From contig NZ_CP071503.1 in the NCBI RefSeq assembly GCF_017354945.1, forward strand, positions 930,001 to 994,000: a DNA stretch of 64,000 bases, read 5' to 3'. The stretch's first letter is position 1, and every line of letters begins with the position of its first letter. The notes under the pieces were generated by a model. It searched no databases, was not told the origin of the DNA, and saw nothing but the letters and a program-made list of their open reading frames with translations. This DNA is from Shewanella avicenniae. Lineage in GTDB: Bacteria; Pseudomonadota; Gammaproteobacteria; Enterobacterales; Shewanellaceae. Of the stretch, positions 56,704 to 64,000 are shown one piece after another. The translations under genes were made by a program, and so were the position numbers.

Positions 56704-58299
56704 ATGTCGGAGATGGAAGGAAGCTGGTTGCCGGGGGAATCTGCATATAGCGTAGTCGCAAGAGCTTACCTCTGCTCACCCTATGCATCGTGGAAGCGTA
56801 CCAATCAAGCCTCCTTTGGGCATCAAGAGGTTCGTATCCATCCGGTGTTACCGGGACACCTTCCTGCTATTGCTGCACTGGCTCGCACTAGTATTGCTGA
56901 ATTGCGCTTAAGGGCTTCTGGGCATGTATTGGTCAGTTTTGGCTTACTGACTCCTGATAGACGTGTAAAGCTGATGCAAAGTGAGTCAGCGCTTAACGCT
57001 TCGAAAGTAATTGAACATGGGCGTTTATCCGCCGCCAAAGTAAGCTTTGGGCATCAATTAAAATGTTGTCCACGATGTGTCGAGCTAGATGAAGATAACT
57101 ATGGCGTGGCGTATTGGCATACGGTTCATCAGTTACATGGCGTCTTAGTGTGTCCAGAGCATGGACTGGTGCTCAACAGCGTATCTTGTGGTGATGGTGG
57201 TGTTAACCACCAGTACGTACTCCCTTCAAACAATCTGATGCACGAAAATGGACGCGACAAGGCCATATACCTAAGCCAGTATATTTCGTCGTTATATGCC
57301 TTGCTTTGTCGGTACTCGCCACTATGTGACATGGCTAGATTGTATCAGGGGTGGCTAGAGCACAAACAACTGCTCAGTCAGTGTCATCGTATTCGTTGGC
57401 GTGAGTTGAGACGTCGGCTAAATCAATTTTGGGGTGAACTATTCGATCCTCTTCTTAGTGGTCTTCCTGCTGACTTAATGCGGTTTCAGTACGTGCCACG
57501 GTTAGTTCATCAAAATTGCCCTACGCATTACATAAGGCATGTGCTGATTATGGCATTTCTCACCGATACGCCAACGGCCTTCTTTAACGGTCCTCCTAGT
57601 AAACCGAAATCAGCACCTTTGAAATCACCTGATTGTGTAGATGAAATCAAGGTATTGGCACTATTAGATAAAGGATTATCAATGCGTCAGGTTAGTGTGC
57701 AGCTCCAATACAGTGTAGGAACGGTTAAAGGGATTGCGTTACGTCATCAGCGGCTTATCGGACGGCGTCGACAAAAAATAACGCCACAAATCGAGCGAGA
57801 TATCTGGCGCAAAGCCATATACGGCCAGCATCGAGAGATCATTGCTAAAACATTTAACGTGTCTAATGGTGCTGTTGAGCAAATCATCCAGTCTCATCGA
57901 GGGCTTTCAGATTGGCGACGGCATTTGCGTTTTGTTGTTCGGAGACGACAAGCACGTGAGACTCTGGTGGATTTTATGGGTAGGCACCCTGATGCTTCAA
58001 GAAATGAAATTAAGATGCAATGTTCCGCATACATCTGGTTATACAAGAGAGATAAACAATGGCTTTATGAACAACTCCCTGAACGAATGAAGGGAGTTTT
58101 ACGTGGCCCAATGAATTGGGATGTTCGAGATTTTGCCATCTTGCTACAGATGCATGAATTGACTGGACCATACAACTCGCTAAGCGCTCTGGATAGGGCT
58201 CTTGGAGGACATAACTGGTTGTTGACGTATCGAGAGAAATTACCGCGTTCACTTGAATATGCCTACAGACACTTACTCACAGCCACTAACGACAGATAA
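56704..58299 (+). CDS. tnsD: TnsD-like target-site protein (TniQ family with C-terminal HTH domains)
   Basis: This 531-residue protein has a TniQ-type N-terminal half: 'WLPGESAYSVVARAY', zinc motif 'CCPRCVELDEDN', 'HQLHGVLVCPEHG'. The C-terminal half (about 315-520) has successive helix-turn-helix units ('LLDKGLSMRQVSVQLQYSVG'; 'IIAKTFNVSNGAVEQII'), the part that in Tn7 TnsD reads the attachment site. The expected role is sequence-specific insertion into one chromosomal site. It starts 3 bases after tniQ and is the last gene of the tnsABC-tniQ-tnsD operon. Confidence 0.87.
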   Translation: MSEMEGSWLPGESAYSVVARAYLCSPYASWKRTNQASFGHQEVRIHPVLPGHLPAIAALARTSIAELRLRASGHVLVSFGLLTPDRRVKLMQSESALNASKVIEHGRLSAAKVSFGHQLKCCPRCVELDEDNYGVAYWHTVHQLHGVLVCPEHGLVLNSVSCGDGGVNHQYVLPSNNLMHENGRDKAIYLSQYISSLYALLCRYSPLCDMARLYQGWLEHKQLLSQCHRIRWRELRRRLNQFWGELFDPLLSGLPADLMRFQYVPRLVHQNCPTHYIRHVLIMAFLTDTPTAFFNGPPSKPKSAPLKSPDCVDEIKVLALLDKGLSMRQVSVQLQYSVGTVKGIALRHQRLIGRRRQKITPQIERDIWRKAIYGQHREIIAKTFNVSNGAVEQIIQSHRGLSDWRRHLRFVVRRRQARETLVDFMGRHPDASRNEIKMQCSAYIWLYKRDKQWLYEQLPERMKGVLRGPMNWDVRDFAILLQMHELTGPYNSLSALDRALGGHNWLLTYREKLPRSLEYAYRHLLTATNDR

Positions 58300-58317
58300 C
58301 CATTTGAGGAGTCCCCA

Positions 58318-58599
58318 ATGACGGTGTATTGCCAATATGCGTTTCAGCTCCAGCCTGATATGCAGGTAGAGAGGATTTTAACCCAATTTGCTATAGAGCA
58401 TTTCGATGGGAGGCAGGCAGTTAAAATCGACGAATACCAATACGGTGTGGATAACGGAATGAATGACTTAAGAGCCGTGATTAAAGAAGAGCGGCAATTG
58501 ATAACGTTCTGCTGTCGCTATGCAAAAGATGTGGCACGTACCGAAAGTATGGTTTTAGCCTTTGCCAAAGCTCATGATTTGGTTGTAATCACAATCTAG
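58318..58599 (+). CDS. Small hypothetical protein downstream of tnsD
   Basis: This is a 93-residue protein with GAGGAG 8 bases before its ATG. Predicted alpha/beta, no membrane segment, three cysteines (one near the N terminus, 'TFCCRYAKD' near 65). Not recognised. It begins 18 bases after tnsD and may be co-transcribed, either an accessory of the transposon or the first cargo gene. Confidence 0.6.
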   Translation: MTVYCQYAFQLQPDMQVERILTQFAIEHFDGRQAVKIDEYQYGVDNGMNDLRAVIKEERQLITFCCRYAKDVARTESMVLAFAKAHDLVVITI

Positions 58600-58730
58600 T
58601 TTGAGTCGTCGGTAGACGCTTTTTGAACAGGAAAGAATGAGTGATAATGGCATATCACGGGCGATTCACTCATCGATGGTTGCCATACAGGCCGCAACCC
58701 TATTCATATCTCGAATGACTTGGATTATTT

Positions 58731-58886
58731 ATGAAAGAACTTGATGATAATAAGCTGAATAATGAAGAAATTAAGCTTGATGAAGAAGCATTAGCGCTTC
58801 TTAGTTTTATTGCAATAGGCGAGCAAACCATCGCAGAGAAATCTCAATCATATGAAGAGCTAGTAACCTTTATTTCAGAGATTTAA
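58731..58886 (+). CDS. Very small acidic protein (51 residues)
   Basis: The frame MKELDDNKLNNEEIKLDEEA... is short, highly acidic and helical, ending 'YEELVTFISEI'. The upstream sequence GGATTATTT gives only a weak ribosome binding site. Size and acidity are like antitoxins, but no toxin is adjacent. Moderate support only. Confidence 0.4.
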   Translation: MKELDDNKLNNEEIKLDEEALALLSFIAIGEQTIAEKSQSYEELVTFISEI

Positions 58887-59027
58887 AACACGAGTCTTTA
58901 GGCTCAGATCTGTCATATCATTACTAGAATGCGGCTAACAGAAATACGGGTTTACCACTGTCCCCGAAATGGGGCATTTCTTAGTTAACGTGCAAGATGA
59001 AACTCGATGAGAGTTAAGGTGGATATT

Positions 59028-59329
59028 ATGGCTAAATCACTAACTGATCTCCGTAAGAAGATTAAGCCAGAAGTACAATTAGCAGCCAGAGCTAAAGCTG
59101 TGGCTATTATCTCTGAAATGTGCCTGGCAGAATTGAGAAATGCACGTGACCTTAATCAAGCTACTGTAGCGAAACGTTTAGAAGTCACTCAGTCGGATAT
59201 CTCTAAAATTGAGTCTTGCCCAGATCTTTTATTGAGTACTCTGGGCAATATATCGAGGCTCTTGGTGGTAAATTAGAGTTACACGTTAAGTTTCCTGACG
59301 GTCAGGATGTGGAGATTAAAATTTACTAG
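59028..59329 (+). pseudogene. XRE-family (HigA-like) antitoxin, frameshifted
   Basis: ATG at 59028 follows AAGGTGG. The first 72 codons encode an XRE helix-turn-helix ('NQATVAKRLEVTQSDISKIE'). At about 59,241 one base is missing: the frame runs to a stop at 59276, while the continuation 'GQYIEALGGKLELHVKFPDG' is in another frame to 59329. Intact relatives read STLxxYIEALGGxLEL. A toxin partner, usually just upstream, is not seen. It is either a real lesion or a sequencing error. Confidence 0.82.
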
Positions 59330-59829
59330 CTCAGACTTGGTCTGACAATTTCATAAACTTCACCTCGGCCGCAGTGGTCATTACCGCTCTAGATGAGCTT
59401 TGCAGCAACCGACTTAAAACTAATCTGCCCCGAAACTTGTTATGAGTTCGGGTGAATGAGCGTTCTGGCACAGCCCGGTTGACCAAATTTTAGATAAAAT
59501 CCGTCTAGTGATGTCGTGACGATTCAGCTTAAGTATGACTTCTTTATATGGAAGTCAATCAGCTTAATTTAAGGTTAGCAGATTGATCTTAGGGATACTA
59601 ACCTCTCCCTATTGAGGTCGATTTAACGTTTAAATGCTGCCATGGTAAGACTGGTTCAGAGAGGTAGCCAAAGTGCGGTCTATATGGTGTCATACTAAAT
59701 AAGTTAATGATATTTAATGGCTGAATATTAATAGGGGTAACTGAAGATGATTTTTAATATATTTCTTTGCTTGTTCGATGTAAAGTATTAACGAATCTCA
59801 ATATTAATAAATATAAGGATAAGGGGTTT
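59330..59829. other. Gene-free stretch
   Basis: About 500 bases with no supported gene. The part before 59,550 has higher GC than its surroundings and looks like remnants, but no coding fragment was recognised. The last 100 bases are AT-rich and include AAGG-AAGGGG, the ribosome binding site of the next gene. Confidence 0.5.
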
Positions 59830-61007
59830 ATGAGTTGTTCTATTTTTAGAGCTTTAGAAGCAAAGATGGCTGTTGAGGCGGATAAAGCTATCCAAAAAAA
59901 ATGCAGTATTTATCTGAAAAGATAAATGCGCAAGATACGAAAGTATTCTTCAAGCCTAGTAATATACCAATCTCTGAACTTATAGATGTGAAAAAATCTA
60001 AAAGAATGGCAGTGTTTACTTTTAAAGTAAAAAAAGGATTTGCAAAGTTCGTTGAAGATGCACTTTCTCAATGTGTGGGTGAGGCAAGATTGGTTTTTTC
60101 TTATTGTATCAATCGAGCTGAAGATAAGGATAAAACAAAAGAAAATATTTCTAATTTTATTATGAGGTTGGTGGAGATAAATAATAAGCGTGATGAATGT
60201 GCTACAATGGAAGTGTTAATTCAAAATTTATCACATATTAAATTCATGCAGCAAGATGAGTATATAGTTTATGGATCGGTGAATTTTTCTATAAGTTCAG
60301 ACGCTCCGATGTCGGGAGCCTTTTCACAAAAGTATCCATCTTATGATGAATTGATTTGTGAAAGCAACTCTTGTGGTGAGAATATTTCTGACCTTATGTG
60401 GGATTTTATGCTATTGAAATACCCTGATATCCATCCCATATCAATTCCTAAGTATCCAGATGAAAAAATGTTGGACGATATTGTTGATAAAATATATGAG
60501 GGTTCTAAAAAGGAATATTCATTAAATGATATTTCTATGCCAGTTATAATAAATACGGAACAACTTGATTTACAACAGGTAATTGATAGTATTTATGAAA
60601 TTCTTTCTATAGAAAAAGATTTTTTTCAAGATGATCCTAAATTAGAATATTATATCACATATTCCACAGAAACATTGAATTTTTATTTGGGTGCGGCAAA
60701 ATCAAAAAGTAACTCCCGTATATTAGATAGTCTGTTTGATGAATTGGATAACTTTGTAGAGGAGAAAGTTAATGAGTATCGAAATGTATACATAGACCGA
60801 GATGTTGAAATAGAAGTCCGGTTTGATACAAGAAGAGAAGTGCTTTATGAGCCTACCGAAGAAGAAATCTCAAGTTTATCTGATGAAGTTACTGCTGAAG
60901 TGGATTCTGAAATTTCTCAGCTAAAAGATGATTTTTTAGAGTCTTTTGACGATGAGTTAAAAAATTTGTTGCATGAGTTGATAATAGAGGAATGTGAAGA
61001 TAGTTGA
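59830..61007 (+). pseudogene. AT-rich orphan gene with frame break at an A8 run
   Basis: ATG at 59830 has a good ribosome binding site (AAGGGG). It opens a frame MSCSIFRALEAKMAVEADKA that stops at 59925. At the A8 run (59894-59901) the frame shifts, and the remaining 368 codons (MQYLSEKINAQDTKVFF... to 61007) are open. One more A would give a single 392-residue protein. No domain is recognised; the C-terminal 150 residues are very acidic and helical ('ISQLKDDFLESFDDELKNLL'). It could be a slippage-corrected, phase-variable, mutated or misassembled gene. Confidence 0.7.
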
Positions 61008-61114
61008 ATCGCTACTACTTCTCTAGGGAGAAATTTTCATTTTTTACCTCGTAAATAATCAATATCATTGATAACTTTTTACTTTAGTTTGAAATGTGGT
61101 TTCTCCAATTTCTC

Positions 61115-61260
61115 TTAATATTCGGTGATTTTTAGGCGTTTAAAAGATTTGGCTATATCAAGGAAGTTAATAGTATTGCTATTATAGTCGATGCGATTAG
61201 ATAGTACGGAATCACCAGTAATGGAATTTTCGATTTTGATGGTAATTTAGTAGTGAATTC
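61115..61260 (-). pseudogene. Degenerate duplicate of the ankyrin gene 3' end
   Basis: Translated on the minus strand this segment ends 'NFLDIAKSFKRLKITEY' then stop. The next gene ends 'NCLDIAKFFKANQIGEY'. The phrase VL..(R/V)D..N..(I/V)N-x-LDIAK is shared, so this is a diverged partial copy directly behind the gene. It probably arose from a tandem duplication of a related ankyrin protein followed by loss of the rest. Confidence 0.7.
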
Positions 61261-61301
61261 ACATACACGTTATTAACTGATTTTTACTATGGATGGTGGA
61301 A

Positions 61302-63521
61302 TTAATCATGCAAGTTTTCTATATATTCACCGATTTGATTTGCTTTGAAAAATTTGGCTATATCAAGGCAGTTAACAGCCTTGTTCTTAGAGTCAACGCC
61401 ATCAGGTAGTACATATACTTTTCTCCAATCGCCGCCATGTTCAAGCATCAAGCGAAATAAATTTAGCTCATCATTTTCTACGGCAAGCATCAAAGGTGTG
61501 TAGTTCATTCCTTTAATGGAGTGTTCTTTATTAACATCGGCTCCTCTATTAATTAACATTCTTGCAATTTGACGTAGCTTTGCGGGAGATTTTGGGTAAT
61601 TTTTTAACAAAATCTCTTTTAGTTCCTCAAATATTTGTTTATGTCTATCTGATAATTTTGTTCCGTTGCTAATCATGGTTAGTAACTCTTTATTCATTCC
61701 TGCAAATATTGGCTTCAATCGATGAATGTTTTCAGGATGAGGATTGTTAATTATTTGGTGAATATCAAAATCTATTTTTTTAATTTTCCCAATCAGTCCT
61801 AGTACATGATACAGAGGTGTGATCCAGTCGAGTCCACCTCTTAAGTCAATCTCGATTTTATTCGACATGGATAGAACTTTTTTCACAATATCAGGATTTC
61901 CCGTTTCGACTGCCGCGAGTAGCGGAAAATTCATTTTTCTCACGGATACAGCATTTAAAATGTTATCCGAGTGTGCTTTTACTGAAATCATTTCAAAAAT
62001 ACGGCTGTCCATTGGCGAGGTATGATCAGTAAAATCCATTTGTGTTAAGGACATGAGTAGTGGGGAATCGTTTACTTCAGATAAGGCGTTTACAGAAGCT
62101 TCTTCGTTGAGAAGTCGAGTGACTTCACTAACGTTGTTATCGGCACATGCGACAATCAGTGGTGTTGTTTTTCTTTGGAGTCCACCCTCTATACCGACAG
62201 TTATCTTCTTTTTGTCCAAATTATTAGTTAGCACATCTTCATCATCTATGAGTAAGCCTGCTTTGATTGGATATTCAGGATAAATCACACCCGGGTATGC
62301 CAACTCATTAGTGAAGATGTGTGAAAATTTGACTCTTAGATCCGCGATTTCATTGCCAGCAAGTAGCTCAATTTTATTTTTACCATCAACTTCCCGTCTC
62401 GCTGGTAGATAGTCTAGTCCAAGCAAGATAGCTGCTGATTTTAGTCGATTAATGAATACCTTATCTGGTCTTTCCTGATATGCTGCAACTAGCAATGCTT
62501 CATTCAGGATTACCTCTATCTGATAGTCAGAGTGACCTCTATAAAGTACCTCTTCAAAGGCCCGCTTATATTCGTTGTTCGCAGCTTTTAGCTGGCCATT
62601 CAAGACTAAGTGATGAGCATTGAACTGATGATATGCGTATTTTAAGCCGAGCCTCGGGTCAAACTTATCAAGTTCCTGTTTCAACTTAGCTAGGAGCTGC
62701 TCAAAATGTGCTTTGTCATTGTTCGATTTTGTTGACTGGCATTTGTTACGTATTTCTTCAAAAATCTGTTTTATATAACGTTTAGCAATTAAGAAATGTT
62801 TAGCATTCTGGCTATGTGCCAATTTGAATTCTCTACTCATTGGCTCCCAATCTATCGGAGCATGTTCTTTATCAGGAGAAAAATTTAGAACAAATCTTGA
62901 GCATATCACCCCCCACTTGATATTCAGCCATTGTTGTTCTGATATGTGTTTACTGTCTGAATAGAGATTCAACTTCTCAACAAATTTCAAAGAAGGGAGT
63001 TCTCTTTGATTTCCCCAAAGGAATACTCGATCTTTTGCTTCCTTAGTGTTCATTAGAGACCACAGCCACTTTCGAGTATCCTCTCTTAGAAGTATTAAAT
63101 CTATACCGGATGGCATACATAATCGTTCTTTATAGTTATCGATTTGGCCGAAAGCTGAAAGGATTAACATGCTGAAAAAATTAGTTTTCTGAAAAATTTC
63201 ATTAGCCTGTTCTACGGATAGACCATCTAGAGGATGTTGTTTAATCCATTCAAAATATTCTCTAAAAACAGTTCGTAAAAAGATGGTTGTTCTAGCCCAT
63301 ATCTCATCGCCAAATATTGATCGTATTGGTGCCAAAATGGTCAATTCTTTGAGGTCCTCGAACTCACCAATGTGGATTTCTGTTTTCTTACAAGCATCAT
63401 CCAGTTTTCTAGCACACTGAGGAGATATGAATGACTTGGTGTCAAAGGCATTTGCTATCTCTCTTAATAGGCTTTGCGCGGTAGGATAAGGCGTTGATCG
63501 ATTTTTATTAGTAAACCTCAT
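61302..63521 (-). CDS. Large protein with C-terminal ankyrin repeats, unknown function
   Basis: This is a 739-residue cytoplasmic protein. The first about 400 residues are helical and match nothing I recognise. From about 430 there are ankyrin repeats: 'TTPLIVACADNNVSEVTRLL', 'FPLLAAVETGNPDIVKKVL' and 'YTPLMLAVENDELNLFRLML'. It overlaps a HicA-like small gene by 14 bases, forming an operon. Large ankyrin proteins on islands are often toxin or immunity partners or defence components; that is inference here. AT-rich. Confidence 0.78.
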   Translation of the reverse strand: MRFTNKNRSTPYPTAQSLLREIANAFDTKSFISPQCARKLDDACKKTEIHIGEFEDLKELTILAPIRSIFGDEIWARTTIFLRTVFREYFEWIKQHPLDGLSVEQANEIFQKTNFFSMLILSAFGQIDNYKERLCMPSGIDLILLREDTRKWLWSLMNTKEAKDRVFLWGNQRELPSLKFVEKLNLYSDSKHISEQQWLNIKWGVICSRFVLNFSPDKEHAPIDWEPMSREFKLAHSQNAKHFLIAKRYIKQIFEEIRNKCQSTKSNNDKAHFEQLLAKLKQELDKFDPRLGLKYAYHQFNAHHLVLNGQLKAANNEYKRAFEEVLYRGHSDYQIEVILNEALLVAAYQERPDKVFINRLKSAAILLGLDYLPARREVDGKNKIELLAGNEIADLRVKFSHIFTNELAYPGVIYPEYPIKAGLLIDDEDVLTNNLDKKKITVGIEGGLQRKTTPLIVACADNNVSEVTRLLNEEASVNALSEVNDSPLLMSLTQMDFTDHTSPMDSRIFEMISVKAHSDNILNAVSVRKMNFPLLAAVETGNPDIVKKVLSMSNKIEIDLRGGLDWITPLYHVLGLIGKIKKIDFDIHQIINNPHPENIHRLKPIFAGMNKELLTMISNGTKLSDRHKQIFEELKEILLKNYPKSPAKLRQIARMLINRGADVNKEHSIKGMNYTPLMLAVENDELNLFRLMLEHGGDWRKVYVLPDGVDSKNKAVNCLDIAKFFKANQIGEYIENLHD

Positions 63522-63720
63522 TTTTTATTACCCTTTCGATGTCCTTTCTAAGGTTTTTATAGGCACGACAGTCACTTGGCGTAGATGGTACTGTAATGCG
63601 TTTCCCTGTTCTTGAAAATAAACTGCCGTGCTTTTTTCCTTTTGAATATGACCAATGGTGATTTTTGATCAACCAAGAAATGTAATTATGGATATCTTTA
63701 TCATTGCTAATGCGCTTCAT
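63508..63720 (-). CDS. Small HicA-like protein
   Basis: This 70-residue protein uses ATG at 63720, preceded by AAGGAG; an upstream in-frame codon at 63756 lies in a hairpin. The motif 'GKKHGSLFSRTGKRITVPST' resembles the dsRBD-like fold of HicA toxins, in which a His after a Gly/Lys loop is catalytic, followed by 'SDCRAYKNLRKDIERV'. No HicB follows; instead the stop overlaps the ankyrin-protein start. It may therefore be a toxin paired with an unusual partner, or an unrelated RNA-binding protein. Confidence 0.65.
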   Translation of the reverse strand: MKRISNDKDIHNYISWLIKNHHWSYSKGKKHGSLFSRTGKRITVPSTPSDCRAYKNLRKDIERVIKNEVY

Positions 63721-63734
63721 ATAGCTCCTTAAAC

Positions 63735-63761
63735 GGGGAGAGAGCGCTCTCCCCATTTTTC
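63735..63761. terminator. Strong hairpin between two leftward genes
   Basis: GGGGAGAG (63735-63742) pairs with CTCTCCCC (63747-63754) around AGCG. It has an ATTTTT tail on the plus strand and only GTTT on the minus strand, so its terminator role for the upstream leftward gene is uncertain. Confidence 0.55.
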
Positions 63762-63771
63762 GTCAACTTAT

Positions 63772-63912
63772 CTATTGGCCATTTTTCTCTGCCGCACGTT
63801 GAGCACGACCAGTAAAGTCGCCCTTAGGAACTTGTCCTCCTTGTTTTTTCGCATTTGAGCTATGAATGCGTGCTGCATCTGTTTTCGTCATTGGTGTTTT
63901 TTGCTTAGACAT
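63772..63912 (-). CDS. Small basic protein (46 residues)
   Basis: ATG at 63912 has AGGAG 6 bases upstream. The protein (MSKQKTPMTKTDAARIHSSN..., then 'GGQVPKGDFTGRAQRAAEKN') is hydrophilic and probably disordered, like short SMP/KGG-type proteins found on plasmids and islands. Function unknown. It lies upstream of the HicA-like and ankyrin genes in the same direction, separated by the hairpin. Confidence 0.7.
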   Translation of the reverse strand: MSKQKTPMTKTDAARIHSSNAKKQGGQVPKGDFTGRAQRAAEKNGQ

Positions 63913-64000
63913 GGGATCTCCTGATGTCTGTTAAGTGGAGATCTGATGATAGGAATTGAGCCTTTTAAGGTAAGCAGGGTAATTGGAGAGAAAATTTTTA

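Noticed and set aside
50746..60000. CRISPR array or Cas genes linked to the Tn7-like module
   Set aside because: No regularly spaced repeats and no Cas-like proteins; the short TniQ alone is not evidence of CRISPR guidance.

Overview
The window looks like a chromosome segment of a facultatively anaerobic gammaproteobacterium, most probably Shewanella or a close relative. This is inferred from gene content and order: a NarQ/NarP two-component pair divergent from a pentahaem nitrite reductase (nrfA), srmB next to trmN6, xerD-dsbC-recJ, and rpiA ... fau(ygfA)-6S RNA-zapA-ygfB-ubiH-ubiI-gcvT-gcvH-gcvP. No sequence search was run; names rest on motifs, lengths and synteny.

Bases 1 to about 38,030 are ordinary core genome. 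In order: the 5' part of a cysteine desulfidase-family gene; an HBM-type chemoreceptor; small membrane and ankyrin-like proteins; an AraC/GyrI regulator; zntB; yacL; narP-narQ and nrfA (nitrate/nitrite sensing and ammonification); an RND efflux pump with its adaptor; srmB and trmN6; brnQ; xerD, dsbC and recJ; a lipoprotein-cupin pair; rpiA; a DUF808 membrane protein; sodC; fau, 6S RNA and zapA; ygfB; two ubiquinone hydroxylases; and the glycine cleavage operon. Most units end in clear hairpin-plus-T terminators.

From the last codons of gcvP (about 38,035) to the window end the DNA changes character: lower GC, many mobile-element parts and several broken genes. The gcvP 3' end itself switches to rare codons. 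An octamer in its Cys-Ser-Cys codons recurs three times just downstream, which suggests the border or scar of an inserted element. Then come an ABC-three-component (ABC-3C) defence operon (nuclease, middle component, DUF3732 ATPase), an RHS remnant, a 535-codon membrane gene split by an IS3-family element whose ends and 3-bp target duplication can be read, a truncated integrase, a DEDDh exonuclease, LexA-controlled umuDC, a frameshifted secreted HNH nuclease gene and three small orphan genes.

At 51.2-58.3 kb lies a compact Tn7-like transposition module, tnsA-tnsB-tnsC-tniQ-tnsD, with two different TniQ-family target selectors and no Cas genes, CRISPR array or tnsE in view. Downstream are cargo-like genes: small orphan proteins, a frameshifted XRE antitoxin, a large AT-rich orphan gene broken at an A8 run, a 739-residue ankyrin-repeat protein preceded by a HicA-like small protein, and a 46-residue basic protein. 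The second end of the Tn7-like element was not found and probably lies beyond base 64,000.

The parts most worth following are the gcvP border with its repeats, the dual-selector Tn7-like module, and the unidentified cargo genes around it.
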